Origin: Haliclona indistincta
Lineage: Eukaryota > Porifera > Demospongiae > Haplosclerida > Chalinidae
DNA: 64,000 nt
Assembly: GCA_964017065.1 (NCBI GenBank)
Contig: OZ024783.1
Span: 14,320,040-14,384,039, forward strand
Reading direction: 5' to 3'
The notes beneath the pieces were generated by a model. That model was not told where the DNA came from, did not search any database, and worked only from the letters and a program-made list of their open reading frames with translations. This document shows, in pieces, positions 1 through 12,859 of this stretch (its first letter is position 1; each line of letters begins with the position of its first letter). Made by a program: the position numbers and the translations under genes.

Positions 1-394
1 CGCTGAATTGATACCACCGTTTTGCTACGAAAAACAAAGTTCAAAAGGCACCTGGCAGGTGATTTTCACGAATGTTCGTGGGTGTTTTGGTCTAGGCATG
101 CTCTGCTCGCATAAAGGCACTGTAGGCGCACTGAAGTAAGAAAAAAAATGAAGATGAGGAAACTCGATTTTCACCGTTTTCAGGTTCGTTGCTTTAGTAA
201 CAATTTCGCCAAGTAATCGCCAAGCAATCTCCTTGCTACTGTAACGCCATAGAGCTGATCTAAGTGTCTTTGGACATATAAAATGCACCATAATGTGAAA
301 TATCAGCGCTTGAAAGCTAATACATTGTATTGTAGCCTCCATCTTGTTTTCTGTTGATCCTTACATAGGGAGGCACTACCGTGCCTCCCTCAAT
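1..394 (+). repeat. Truncated hairpin-ended foldback element, family 1 (3' part)
   Basis: This is the 3' part of a repeat whose fuller copies lie at 19396-21122, 44197-45409 and 56179-57397. It ends in a perfect 10-bp hairpin (arms 367-376 and 381-390, loop TACC) preceded by the shared block about the CATCTTG motif and an ACATA box. The body contains the recurring line about AAACTCGATTTTCACCGTTT. The 5' palindrome is missing because the window begins inside the element. The matching open reading frames on either strand are not conserved between copies and are not genes. Confidence 0.8.
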
Positions 395-429
395 ATAATT
401 AAGCATTGCTTTTGCTTTTGTATAATAAT

Positions 430-575
430 ATGCACTGCTTTTTACCCTGTGTGCGTAGGCGCGGGAGGGTTAAGCGTTTGTGTCTGTCCATATGTGTATG
501 TGAGTGTGATCAAAAAACACAGCTGTTTACTGTCTTACCGCTCGTAAATCGCTACAAAATGACTCTCTAACGCTT
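430..575 (+). repeat. Dispersed repeat, related to 4890-5060
   Basis: The segment around TTTTTACCC, the G/T-rich TGTGTATGTGAGTGTG stretch and the CTTACCGCTCG block is repeated with divergence at 4890-5060. No ends, TIRs or coding sequence are visible. Confidence 0.5.
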
Positions 576-1236
576 GATTTTGCGATTCATATTCTTTGAA
601 TGATGCCTAAAAAGCCGGACGAGTCTTCTGTCGAGTGCTATGACCATTGTTTCTAATAGCTGCGCCGCAGATACTAGAACATTACGGTAACTGGGTGTGG
701 CTTATCTATGGACCGTACCTAGTACCTACTCGCCTAGTACCTGGAGGAAGCTGATCGAGCGCTAGCAGCGCGTGTTCGAAATGTTAAGAAGAACCAGGAA
801 CCCTACGCAGAAGGCTGTAGAAGCTGAGGAATTCCTACAGTGAGTATTGATTATAATCTCATGATTCATGAAATTGTCAATGTTGTGCATCTTTAATAGA
901 ACACATGTACACTGGCGTTTACAACTTTGCACAACTTAATTCTAAGCTCAGAGTCAAGGTGGATGACTGATCTCTACCTTGAACAAGCTGCAATAGTCTG
1001 CGTTTTGCAATTGCTCACATGAATTACATACTAATTAAAATACAGCACACCACTAGCACTGCGCACAGGGTACATGTTCTAAGAACTCTAGTTGTTTTTG
1101 TTTTCATGCAATGCAAAAAGAATTTTCTTGTTTGGAAACACGTAGGTTCATAGGTTTTATAGCATTCCAATAGATAAGTTAATTATAACTACTCAGGAAT
1201 TTAATAATTAAAATCTAACGTGTATGCATTCTACTC
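576..1236. other. No gene or recognisable element seen
   Basis: AT-rich sequence without long frames, splice-consistent exons or clear repeats on either strand. Confidence 0.5.
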
Positions 1237-1515
1237 TTGCCAAGAGTACTGATGTCGACAATGCCGAAGAGAAGTCGTGGTGTTGGTTGTCTTCCAGCTA
1301 ATAGGGCTGACCATTCAACTGAAGCTACTACCCAGTCAGTCTGTCCTATCTGTACCGAGCCTATCCAAGATGCTGGTGAGAAAAGCGACCAGCTGATCAT
1401 GGAGAATGTGGGAAAATGTGTTTCCAAGGTCCTTGAGCCGCTCAAATTTTCACGGCGGCTGTTGTGCTTTCATGAAATTTTCACTGAACCTATATCCTGG
1501 TGCCAATACGTGTAG
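1237..1515 (+). pseudogene. Possible zinc-finger (CPIC-type) fragment
   Basis: The plus-strand frame opens with basic residues and then reads SVCPICTEPIQDAGEKSD, a C-x2-C start typical of the small PHD/RING-like fingers found in mobile-element proteins of sponges and cnidarians. The second half of a finger is not present and the frame runs into unrelated residues. It is best read as a decayed fragment; coding function is not supported. Confidence 0.25.
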
Positions 1516-2487
1516 CACAGGGGGCATGCCGAAACGACTGGATTTTTACGGTTAATATTGTATTCTTTAATTTAGCTTATTTTCGGATTATTTTAGCACT
1601 TTTGGATAAAGTTATGGTGTCTGAAGCATTATGTATGATGCCAAATAGCGTCATTAGGGCTTAAAGTGGCGGTGCACGTAGTTAATATTCAACACCCACG
1701 CAATGTGTATTTTTCTAATAACTACTTTATAACTACAGCGATTTACATAACAGTATGGGGAAAATAATACATGAAGCGTCTGTATGCAGCATGCAGCAGC
1801 ATCTTGCCCACAGACGTACAGAGCGAATTTCTGTAATACTATCCAGATTCTTCTTAAAGAATTTTTTTCTGATCTAGGTTTGCTGTTTTGCCGCGTTAGC
1901 AAAGGAGTATCGAAAATCGCTCTGTACATTTGTGCACGCTGTAATTTGCAAGCTGTAAACGAAGTTCTTTCCGGAGCAAGCAAGCCAAACTGGAGATAGC
2001 AGCCACAGACCGGTCTTTACTGGGCGGGCTCACTGCTCCACATTAGCTAAATACTTCATGACTGAAACTTGCTATAATCGATGTTTATCGATAGACAAAA
2101 TAAAATGCATACTGGAGCACATCTGTACAAAATACCACTGCTGGAAAATAAAGCTACTTGCAAAGTTATGAATCTCATTAAATTGGTGCACAGCCACCTT
2201 AAAGGATTAAAGCTGTAGCATCCTTGAGCTTACGGTATGTACTATGTAAATAAATCATTATCACAGAAAATAAAACTGATAGGAGACATAATAGTACCAC
2301 ACAAACAAAGAAAGAAGATCCTTTAAATAGTGCGTGCAATGAGGCTTACATTGTCATAAGACGTTGTGAAGTATATTAGCTGAGCAAGACCCAAGAATGC
2401 CTATTAGAATCAGAAAATTATAAGAACTAAACAAGTCATTACAGATTAATTGAACAGAAAAATGTACAAATCTAGTAAATTGGCACT
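1516..2487. other. No gene seen
   Basis: Intergenic AT-rich sequence. Opposite-strand frames at 1654-1999 overlap each other without family features and were left out. Confidence 0.5.
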
Positions 2488-2780
2488 AATTATGCCAAGG
2501 TGGGTGGAGCCACGTAGGCATACAGTAGTCTGTTCGTTTGTGTGTTTGTGTGTGTGTGTTTGCAATGCGTATCTCAGCAACCGCTTGTTACTAAGCGCTG
2601 AAATTAGCAACACAGGTAGATCTCAGTATTTTATGAAAACCAAATTTGGCAGAATTGCGATTAAAGGCTTTGTTTTAGAGTTATGGCGTGATTTGCTCGC
2701 CTGGACTGTCGTTGCTTGCGTTCGGGCTTCCTTCAGAGACAATACTGTCCACAGCTGGCTACATCGCGCTTGACCTGTGA
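2488..2780 (-). repeat. Family-3 hairpin-ended element fragment, inverted
   Basis: On the minus strand this fragment ends in a decayed form of the terminal hairpin seen in the 48-52 kb array (TATGCC at 2491-2496, AGGCATA at 2517-2523). The body shows the inverse of the array's line about GCAAATCACGCCATAACTC and the GTGGACAG block. A short GT-rich stretch lies at 2535-2565. Confidence 0.6.
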
Positions 2781-2994
2781 CAGTGCAGCTCATACGATTC
2801 CATAAGCAGCAATGAAATTAGCGAGCGAAAGCGTCTTCAGTCAGACTCATCTAGCTTGTCGAGTGAGCCTGAGCGAGCTAGCATTGATACAGTCTATGCA
2901 GGTCTTCAGTAAACAGTTTATTACAACTGCAGCTTGTACAATGCATTTAAGCTACAATTACTCTATGCTGCTACATGTACAATCCATCTTGCAT

Positions 2995-3605
2995 GCAATC
3001 ATAGTTCTGCTGCTTGCATGCTTCCATGGTTCTGCTGCTTGCATGCTTCAGTTCTGCTGCTTGCATGCTTCCATGGTCCTGCTGCTTGCATGCTTCCATA
3101 GTTCTGCTGCCGGTTTGCATGCTTCCATGATACTGTTTTGATGCTTCCATAGATCTACTGCCACGCACGTACGTGCACTGCTGTCCTATGCATCTGCTAA
3201 TTGCATGCTAGCATACATGCTACTGACCGAGGCATCTGCGCACCTTTGGTGCTTTTAGCTGCATGTACTCTATGCTGCTGGTTCTGCAGCTTGCATACTT
3301 CAGTTTTGCTGCTTGCATGCTTCAGCTCTGCTGCTTGCATGCATGCTTCAGCTCTGCTGCTTGCATGCATGCTTCAGCTCTGCTGCTTGCATGCATGCTT
3401 CAGCTCTGCTGCTTGCATGCATGCTTCAGCTCTGCTGCTTGCATGCATGCTTCAGCTCTGCTGCTTGCATGCTAGTTCTGCTGCTTGCATGCTTCAGTTC
3501 TGCTGCTTGCATGCTTCAGTTCTGCTCCTTGCATGCTTCCATAGTTCTGCTGCTTCCATGCTACCATGGTTCTGCTGCTTGCATGCTTCCATGATATTGT
3601 TTTGA
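2995..3605 (+). repeat. Minisatellite, about 25-bp GCTTGCATGC unit
   Basis: More than fifteen units of a CTGCTGCTTGCATGCTTCAG-type sequence, with a near-perfect central block (3320-3470) in which the unit carries a doubled TGCATGCATGC palindrome. Because the unit is about 25-26 bp, several frames stay open (repeating Ala-Cys-Met-Leu-Gln), but this is a by-product of the repeat. A related CATGCTAGCATACATGC segment occurs twice just outside (3205 and 3655). Confidence 0.9.
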
Positions 3606-3699
3606 TGCTCTACTGCATGCATATATGTGCTGTCATATGCATCTGCTAATTGCATGCTAGCATACATGCTACTGACCGAGGCATCTGCACCTTTGGTGC

Positions 3700-3800
3700 T
3701 TTATTTTTCAAAGCACAAAATTCACTTAGTAAAGTTATTATCATTGCCGATCGGCAATGATATGTAGGGATGACCTCGAACTAAGATGGCGGCTACTCAT
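3700..3800 (-). repeat. Hairpin-ended element terminus (variant 3c)
   Basis: Read on the minus strand this is GCCGCCATCTT, a 12-base spacer, ATCCCTACATA, and then a perfect hairpin whose arms are TCATTGCCGA and TCGGCAATGA, followed by TAATA. It is the same tail layout as families 1 and 2 but with a different stem. A decayed plus-strand copy is at 35512-35552. Confidence 0.7.
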
Positions 3801-4021
3801 GTGTGAAAATGAGTTTTCGCACATATCTCCACTGTTATACTAGGGTCTCCACACAAAAAAATCAACTTCTACAAAATCAGCTTTTCGGCGACTTAGTATG
3901 TACACCAACTTATAAAAACCTCCTGGTGCAAATTTCGCACTCCAAAACTTCTTCGATCCTGCAGAAAACAGCTTTAAACTCTGACCGCAATCAGTTATTA
4001 ACTAGTCATTCTATCTTCTTA

Positions 4022-4221
4022 NNNNNNNNNNNNNNNNNNNNNNNNNNNNNNNNNNNNNNNNNNNNNNNNNNNNNNNNNNNNNNNNNNNNNNNNNNNNNNN
4101 NNNNNNNNNNNNNNNNNNNNNNNNNNNNNNNNNNNNNNNNNNNNNNNNNNNNNNNNNNNNNNNNNNNNNNNNNNNNNNNNNNNNNNNNNNNNNNNNNNNN
4201 NNNNNNNNNNNNNNNNNNNNN
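4022..4221. other. Assembly gap (200 N)
   Basis: A run of exactly 200 N. The left end of the following piggyBac-like MITE may lie inside it. Confidence 1.
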
Positions 4222-4828
4222 AACCTTTAGGGCCTATAGCAGATTTAGCCGTCATAATTGACTCCACCTACTGTAGACGTCATAAATAGTGTGAAAAGTG
4301 CTCTAGAAAGGTCAAATAAAGTTTAATTGATAAAGCTAACTTTACCTGAAAAAAACCACTGTTTTTCGCCGCACCCTCCCCACTAAAATATATAGAACGG
4401 GGGGATTTTTAAAGGGGGGTGTCCCCCCTTTAACCCGGGGTTGGAAGGGGCGGAGCCCCTCGCCGCTTTCGGCATTTTTGGGGCTTCAGGATGCCCGTAA
4501 ATGCATACTTGGGCATAGAATATGGTCTAAACTATGCTGTTTGCTCACCTGGACACCACCAGGTTTTTGTATCAGTCACCAGGGCTAAACGAAGACCAAA
4601 ATTGGCTGAAAAATGACGAGGTCGCAGCACTACTTAAGCGGCTTCTGTTCCGAATTGGAAGTGGCCAACTCAGAGTTTAGTACATGGTCGTAAACTTTGA
4701 CATGCCAGGAAAAAACAGTACTAGTTTGGAACAGCTAGCGTACTGCATGTTGTAGAAATCGCAAGACAAACTGTCAGTTTAGAGCAAGCCGAATTTTCGT
4801 CAAAATAATTCAGTCACTAAAGAGTTAA
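4222..4828 (+). mobile_element. piggyBac-like MITE copy 1 (left end in gap)
   Basis: Matches the better-bounded copy at 62212-62684 over most of its length, including the TGCCCGTAAATGCATACTTG line and the CACCAGGTTTTTGTATCAG line. The right end reads ACTAAAGAG then TTAA, a one-base variant of the family TIR. A GGGG-rich insert at 4395-4460 is better preserved here than in other copies. No coding sequence. Confidence 0.65.
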
Positions 4829-5886
4829 TGTATGGTGAGTAATTATTGTACATAAAATTGTCCCATGGATAGTGTTATCTGGTTGATCTATTATGGGTCC
4901 TTTTTACCCGTGCGCAGTATGCGCCAGGGTTATGCGTTTGTGTCCGTCGGTATGTATGTATATATAATATATATATATATTATGTGTGTGTGTCATCAAA
5001 AAAACACGCTCGTTTACGTCTCACCGCTCGAAATTCTCCACGAAAACACTCTCTACAGCTTCTTCACTGAATTTATAGTCCTATAAAGACGTTCTCTGTG
5101 CTGGCAAGCCTTGTTCGAGCGGCTAATCCATGGCTATCTAAAGCTACGTGTTCTTGTAAGAGCACTTACGGTATTGTGGGTGTGTCACCCAACCTCCTAT
5201 CAATGTTTAAGGTGGCGGTACACGTTTGCTCATTAATTATTCATGAGTTACAAGCAAAATATTATGCGAACACTGTATCAAGACGAAACGCGCTACAATG
5301 GCGCAAAGACAAGTAACAGAAGCGCCAAGGACTGTTCTTCTGCAGAAATCTTAAAGCTAAGTTCAGATGTAAAGTGGCTAGGCAGCAGCGACCACAAAGC
5401 ACATGGTTGAATTTTCGAGTTTCTGCGTCAACTTTTGTCCCAGCCTTGCCAGAGAAACACGAAAAAACACCACCAATCGATGGTTCTACATCCAGCGGAG
5501 GGCCATTCCTAGTCTGCAGATGTCCTGATAAGCTAACGCCGAGTAATGACACGATATGTTAAAACTCAAGGGCGATCCCGCGCCTTCTTCGAGCCATAAA
5601 TCTCAAACTACTTCTTTTTCGACAATATTTTTAGTCACTGGCCCTGCCCATGCCTTTGTAGAACCGAGAAAACCTGGTCACACGGTCCGCTGAATAGAGC
5701 TGATCGAAAACTTTGACCCAGAAAAAGTCCACCAGTATCGAGTCTCCAGTAAACCGCGAGCCAACCACAGCTGTATTAGTACATACATGACATGATGATA
5801 TTCATAGTGCGCATTAGGTATGTGTTCATTAGAACTCTAGTTATGTATGTGGGTGGATCATGGGGTGAATCCTTTATGAATAGAGA
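4829..5886. other. No gene; divergent repeats only
   Basis: Includes the 4890-5060 repeat shared with 430-575 and an AT dinucleotide tract at about 4957-4982. The opposite-strand frames at 5262-5562 overlap and show no family motif. Confidence 0.45.
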
Positions 5887-6035
5887 CTAATTGTACATAA
5901 AAAGGCTCCATACAAGAGAGGCTCTGTACATAAAAAAGCCCGATAATAATAAGGGACTAGAGTACATAAAAAGACCCATAATATTAGGGATCTTTTGTAC
6001 ATAAAAAATACCCATAATATTAGGGGACTTTCTTG
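5887..6035 (+). repeat. Short tandem repeat, GTACATAAAAA unit
   Basis: Four to five diverged units of roughly 40-45 bp, each holding GTACATAAAAA and a CCATAATATTAGGG-like half. Frames on the minus strand repeat FMY residues because of this and are not genes. Confidence 0.7.
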
Positions 6036-6310
6036 AAAAATGTACTCTTCTACCAACCCCTAGTTGTATAGTGCACCGTAGTAAGAGCGCTGATGAAGTA
6101 TTCTCACAGAGCAACACCGCTGAAGAGGACAGAGCAGCGTTGTCTCATAAATAAACATTCATAAACAATGGTTGATTGCATATTCACTGTATTATAACAA
6201 CATAACTTGCCGCACTGCAACAACAATGGTTCACTGTATTAACAAACAATTATTATTGCACCAAACACACGTTGTTTTGGCGCGAAAAGATCCACGTGTA
6301 GAGAGTAGAG

Positions 6311-7365
6311 ATGTCTTTGATTGGGATTGGACCGGTGATGTTTGGGCCGGGTACTCCCGGCATTATTACATATCTCCAGTCAAAGCACGTCCTGGCATCA
6401 ACAAAACAATGCCCTTGCAGCACAGCTATGATCCTCCAGACTAGAAGAGACATCTCTGATATGGCTGTCGGTGGCGCTGCCCATCATGCCGAAAGAGCAT
6501 AAGCCTCAGAGAAGTTTCTTCGACAAATCAAGGTTGCCACTGCAGAAGTGGCTGATACTGATCTACTGGTGTGCTAGGCAGTATCCAGTTTCTGATGCTG
6601 AGGAGGAAGCCCAAGTCTCTAACACCACAGCAATACAAGTAAGAAGGTGTATCAATGGCTAAGAGAAGTATGTAGCTACAGACTTGACCCTCAGATCAAG
6701 TTGGGTGGTCAGGGCATAGTCGTTGACATCGATGCACTGTTTCGCCATAAACCTAAGGTAAACCAAATAAGTTATAAAGTAAACACCGGGAAAACATATG
6801 CAAAGACATTTCAGTAGCGCTTTACTAATTTTAAATTTAGTACCATCGTGGAAGGGCTACTTCACAAGAGGTGTGGGTGTTCGGCATGTGTGATACCTCC
6901 AAAACACCGGCTACAGGATACATGCAAATTGTCCAAACAAGGGATGCAGCAACTTTGCTACCCATAATAAGGGATCATGTACAGTACATCCAGGTATAAT
7001 AATAACAAACATTATTACAGCATTGACTACTTCAAATACTTACCAGGTACAACAATATGGTCAGATATGTAGGCAGCATACAATAGGGTTGCACAGCTCC
7101 CAAATGTTGCAGGCCACAGCACTGTCAATCATTCGGTAGAGTTTATCGACCGCCGAACAGGTGTACACATGTCAGTGCACCAACCATATAGAGTCATATT
7201 GGAATAGGGTTAAGATTAAGTTCAAGCGGACGAAGGGTTGCCACCAGAGCCATTTGCCAAGATATTTGGATGAATTTATGTGGACTCAGAGAGATATGGA
7301 AGACTAATTCTGATGATTCACTTGATAACATCTTACGAGACATCGCACTGTGGTACCCAGTATAA
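6311..7365 (+). pseudogene. Merlin (IS1595/ISXO2-like) transposase relic
   Basis: The pieces spell a Merlin-superfamily DDE transposase in the right order. An N-terminal zinc-ribbon half is followed, after a frame change, by WRCPSCRKS. Then come FFDKSRLPLQKWLILIYW, YQWLREVC, and LGGQGIVVDIDALFRHKPK, which contains the first catalytic Asp. After a likely intron (6760-6840) the frame reads YHRGRATSQEVWVFGM and DAATLLPIIRDHV. After a second likely intron, IWSD carries the second catalytic Asp, followed by VNHS, TGVH and a YLDEFMW tail. At least two frame changes and a stop replacing the Trp after WSD show it is dead. Family assignment rests on motif order and spacing known for IS1595-type transposases. 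The flanking element at 7461 is separate and bounded by its own target duplication. Confidence 0.85.
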
Positions 7366-7460
7366 ACAAAATCACACTCACCATGCACACACCGCACACA
7401 CCTTACATGTTCATAAAATTAAATTCTGCCGCGTACCGAGCTGTACACTCTAGACTCTAC

Positions 7461-8278
7461 TAGTCTCGCGTAGCCAGACCTTTCTGTCCACTGTGGTTGA
7501 CAGTAGATTAGCTGCAATGTAAACTAGACCCGCCTACTCATGAATTCTATTATCTCAATAATGGCGACAGCAAGGCGACATACATAGCGCCATATCGTTG
7601 AGTACTCGCAGTAGCTGCCTTTCGCACACGCGACAGAAGAATGGACCAGTTGTTGGAGAAATTAGCGAGTCCAGAGATGATAGACTGTAGGATTTCTCTG
7701 ACAGCTGTTGCGGAAGAGCCATAAAGAAGCTTTCTAGACTTATAGACCGTTTGCAATTACGTAATTTTAAATTACGTAATCTCGTCGTCGGCCATGTTGG
7801 TGAACCAGTGAGCTACTACAGACTACAGTTGGAGATGAAATCTAGTAAAAGGGCGCTCTTGCTGGGCTATCTGTCGGCTATGGAGGATGTTGAAGATTGT
7901 TGCATCCGAAAATAGCGCACAACAACGGCAATGATTTTCCTAACCGGGCTAAACCCTCGTGGTTCACCAACATGGCCACCTACAGGGCGTTGCCGCGTAG
8001 CTCTGACGTCAAGACTCCACCTTCTGCAAACGGTCTATTGGCTGAGCCAACCAGAGGTTTGTCGCACACAGAGCACTGACAATCTTTCGTGGTCTCCATG
8101 ATAGGCTTAAGCAACGTAATAGAATTCATAAGTAGGCGGCCCGGGTCTAGTTTACATTGCAGCTAATCTACGGTCAACCCATAGCCAGTCAACCACAGTG
8201 GCGGGCGTGAAAACCCAGTTGGTATATTGTAGTCAACCAGACCCTTTCCGATAGAAAGGGTCTGGCTACGCGAGACTA
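7461..8278. mobile_element. Non-autonomous TIR element, 9-bp target duplication
   Basis: The ends are inverted repeats beginning TAGTCTCGCGTAGCCAGACC and continuing imperfectly for about 90 bp. They are flanked by the perfect direct repeat AGACTCTAC (7452-7460 and 8279-8287). A small internal inverted repeat about GGTTCACCAACATGG lies at 7795-7975, and a hairpin of the CCCTTTC type sits just inside the right end. No transposase. The 9-bp duplication fits MULE-like or Merlin-like mobilisation; which one is not decidable from this copy. Confidence 0.85.
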
Positions 8279-8299
8279 AGACTCTACATGGGTCTAGCA

Positions 8300-8932
8300 T
8301 AGCCTCGTCCCCAGGCTCTCCACTTATCTGTACGGAGAGCCTGGTCGCTAATCTCACGTGAGCGCAGCGAAGATAATGAGCGTGGGCTTGGACATACCGC
8401 ACACCCACGCCATTCGGTTGTTAGTCTCGTGCCGGAGCAGGTTTCGGTATCAGGTTACACACATCGCGGTATCTACAAAATGCTGAGGAACATCTGTCGG
8501 TGTAGCGCATCGGACGAGTGCGATGCTCTAACGAAGAGTCAAGAAGCCCTACAAAAGCACTTCAATTTCTCTGAGTTTAGACCTGGCCAAAGGGATGCTA
8601 TTCTTTCTGTCCAGCATGGTCGAGATGTGTTTGTCCAGATTGAATCGAATTTCACACGTTTTGGGGCAGGCCCGTCAGTCGCTGCTTCTTGGTATCGACT
8701 CTTCAGCCACTTCGATTCGTCTGATTCCATCTCTGTACTGTGCCGTAGCTAGTTCCGGTCGTAATTAGGTGGAGTTAGCAAAATACGTGGGCATGCAGGG
8801 CTAGTATGCCCACGCGCACTAATTACCTGTCTACTCTCCGTAGACAGGTAAGGCGCATCACGTGAGATTAGCGACCAGGCTCCCTGTCGGAACAAAATAG
8901 TGCCGAGAGGGTGGAGCCTGGGGACGAGGCTA
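8300..8932 (+). mobile_element. TIR element carrying a RecQ-like gene fragment (Pack-type)
   Basis: Inverted ends begin TAGCCTCGTCCCCAGGCTC and continue through an inner block with CTAATCTCACGTGA. They are bounded by the perfect 9-bp repeat GGTCTAGCA (8291-8299 and 8933-8941). Between the TIRs lies sequence of different character that translates to part of a helicase (see 8522-8638). TIR and target-site length resemble the element at 17484-18071, so the two probably share a mobilising transposase. Confidence 0.8.
8522..8638 (+). pseudogene. RecQ-helicase N-terminal fragment captured in a transposon
   Basis: The frame (open 8429-8752) reads LQKHFNFSEFRPGQRDAIL followed by HGRDVFVQ. This matches the start of RecQ-family helicase domains, where a Phe-x-x-FRPGQ 'Q motif' is followed about 12-20 residues later by GRDVFV and the Walker A loop. 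Here the Walker A glycines and lysine are absent: the sequence switches to unrelated residues at the expected point and stops at 8752. It is therefore a gene fragment, not an enzyme. It lies wholly inside the TIR element. Confidence 0.75.
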
Positions 8933-8941
8933 GGTCTAGCA

Positions 8942-9353
8942 GTCTTCTCGCCAAATGTTAGAGTCACGTGAATTTATTTTCCTATGACGTAATTTTGGTG
9001 GGCAACATAGCCGCGAAATCCAGCTAGCTGGTTGGTGTAAGGACGAGCCTTTGTACGCGTTTCTTTGTGAATTATACACCGTGTACGTTTGAAAAACTTG
9101 TTTACTAAGGTGAGTCGAAGCGTCTGTGTGTGTTTTGTGTATATGTCCGAGGAATACGCGTGTGATTTGGGCTATGTTTATCTTTGTATAGCGAAATGAC
9201 GTCTAGGTAGGGCGACATGTCTGGTTTGCTGGTACATTTGAAACGCGCTGGAACAACTCTAAATTCAAGTATGTCGTAGTATAACTATTACTTTAAATGT
9301 TGCATACGTTTAAAAGCTGCTGTGTTTGTCTGCAAATGTTTTCCTCACATAAA
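8942..9353. other. No gene seen
   Basis: Unique-looking sequence between the Pack-type element and the minus-strand pseudogene. No repeat or exon supported. Confidence 0.45.
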
Positions 9354-10881
9354 CTACATTGTAAATGTATAATTGATTTCTATAAACAAATTAATCTGAT
9401 AACAAGTCATCAAGTGTGTCCTCAGATGAACACACACCCATTTGTTCAGTGCCTTGATCAAAAAAGCAGTCCCCCCTTGACTTTCAACTAAGTCGGCTAC
9501 CAGTATATGCAGTGGCATTGAACATTGATTGTTAGCACAGAACATAAGAGAGCATAATAGAAAGTAGTTTCTCAGGCTTTTGTCATGTTTTTGTCTAGAA
9601 CTAGTTGTTTGCCTTCCATTTCTTTCTGAAGCTGACCTAGTAAGCATGTTCACAGCCTTCCACAATGTGGGATTTAATTGGTCAATTTCTTTTTCAATAT
9701 CGAGTGTGCTGTATTCATCAACAAAAGCTTCCTCTCTGCTCAAATAAATTATTTCTGACATTGCTCTAAAACATGATCATTCAAATCATCTAACGCAGCA
9801 TCTGAAATTAGTTTATGGGGTGGTACCTGTATAGTTGCAGCTGGTTTGACTGTTTTTCTGTATTGGCGAATCTCTGAAAGTGATTCCTGTAGTAATAGGA
9901 TAAAGTCGGTGTTTGGGTGGTACAGAATTGTGCCATATTTGCGGACTTTGCATGTGTATGCTAGATGATGTTGTAAAGCCACAGTTAAACGACTTAATAT
10001 CCACAGCGGTTTGATTCTTGTCTGCTCTTCTGTCACATCAGGTATGCCATTTGAAGCCACCAGTTCATCTAGCTTTTCCTGAAAAAAATCGTAAACCATG
10101 GGTAAGAGGATTGCCCTTTTTGTAGCAATATCTCACCGACATAAATGGCAGTGTAATCTATTGCCATTGATCGGGCTTGTTGTACTGTACTAGGTTGACC
10201 TGTGCTATTTTCCTTGATCTCTTCTAGTAGCAGCTGAAGGTCAGCCTGTCTACTAGTTAGTTCTTGCTCTTGCAAAATAATTAGTTGCGATTTATAGCAA
10301 GAGTAACATACCTTCTGCTCTGGTTGTAAGCTGATTTCGAAACCAATTGTGTCTCTTAGGTGCTCTGTAATGCGTTCTGCATTTGGACATGGCCTTGATT
10401 GAACATGCTTGAGACAAATCGCACAAACGGGACAGTTTGCCAAGTGAGCACGTTGTGCGTTATATACAGTATAATAGTGGCGGGTACAAAGTGGTGTGGG
10501 AAAAGGGATTGTATCTCCCTTTGTTTCGAGATTCGTAGCTTCAAAAACTACTTGTACTGTACTATAATCTTTTGAATTGTAATGTTCAAAGCACATTTCT
10601 TCACAACCCTTCACACAGCAACTAAATTCTTTCTTCATTTTCTCCCATCTAGGTATCTGAGTAGGACCTTGGGATCTCACTAACCTACGGACGTCATCAC
10701 GACATGGTCGACACACAAAATCATCTTCATTGACTCCATAATCAGCAAGAAATTCTTTATCCTGCGTTCTCTTTCATGTACTCACTTTACTGATGTGGCT
10801 GTGATGGTGTCGGCATAGAGCACACAACTGGCCTTCCGGCTCCTCTTCTTCTGTGAAGGATAATTGCCGTCTGGATGCCAT
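9354..10881 (-). pseudogene. Cysteine-rich repeat-family protein, broken copy
   Basis: The minus-strand ATG at 10881 starts MASRRQLSFTEEEEPEGQ, followed by CALC and then, after a 24-base GTGAGT...CAG interval, FVCRPC. Together these form a C-x2-C pair. Further Cys pairs follow (CCVKGC, CPVCAIC, CYSC). An intron of about 55 bases near 10083-10137 joins on to KLDELVASNG. After a frame change near 9750 the sequence continues with NPTLWKAVNMLTRS, NYFLLCSLMFC and LVESQGG, a block that I associate with multi-copy uncharacterised proteins of sponges and cnidarians. It is cut off after LNKW. The 24-base interval is too short for a normal spliceosomal intron and carries an in-frame stop. Function unknown; probably mobile-element derived. 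Confidence 0.55.
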
Positions 10882-11378
10882 ACTGTGTTGATATTATATT
10901 CACAATAATGATTGATGACATTATGAAGTAGATGTTTGTGCTATAAAACCACAAATATACCTTGTGCCAAGTTGTGTGGCTGCTTCCCTCGTTGGAAATA
11001 GTTCACGCAACGCAGATACAAACACGAGTACAACTCTCTAGTCGCGCGCGGGAACAAGTCTATATTTAGTAAAAAGCTGTGTCTACATCATTAGTTTTGT
11101 CAGCTGAAACAACAGAATAATAGCAGTGTCTGCAAATAAGTTCTGACGGCAAATGCTGCAAACAGAAACACGAAATGTTGTGCGTACAATACTTGGGAAA
11201 TGCAAAGAGACGACGGACATAGCTGAATGTAGTCTTGAAAAAAGCTAACAAATACAATGAATTATGTAAAAGTTATGCGCTGTTTTGTAGTACTGTGTAA
11301 GGAAATATTTCCACTTGAAAACGCTACGCGGTGGAAGATAAATTTGTATTGGTTTGATTGGACTTCCGGCTAGCAACA
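10882..11378. other. No gene seen
   Basis: AT-rich region upstream of the minus-strand pseudogene, ending at the left arm of a large inverted repeat. Confidence 0.45.
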
Positions 11379-11528
11379 GCGACGGTCACCCGATTCGCAT
11401 AAAATCACGCGGTGCTTATACGACTGAAATCATGTGGGATCATTCGCTAGCGACCGAGCTGATTCCAACCGTAAAGTGTTCGTGTCTAATACACCGCTAT
11501 GAGGCGGTACCATAGCTCATAACAATAT
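11379..11528 (-). repeat. Left arm of long-range inverted repeat
   Basis: About 150 bp that reappear in inverse orientation at 16781-16929 with few differences. The shared core includes TCGCTAGCGACCGAGCTGATT and the ACCGCTATGAGGCGGTACC line. The arms bound an interval of 5.25 kb. No clear target duplication was found. Confidence 0.8.
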
Positions 11529-11610
11529 CAAAAATAATTGTCAGTACAAATTACAGTGCGCATATTATGGTTGCTACTAGTCGGCTGCTACGACCTTGAA
11601 AAAGACCCAG

Positions 11611-12850
<1,240 letters not shown>

Positions 12851-12859
12851 TTCAAAATT

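Noticed and set aside
3201..3605. Frames rich in Ala-Cys-Met-Leu-Gln
   Set aside because: By-product of a 25-26-bp minisatellite. All three frames give similar peptides and no start or splice context is conserved.
3803..4267. Frames spanning the N gap
   Set aside because: Open only because the N run contains no stops.
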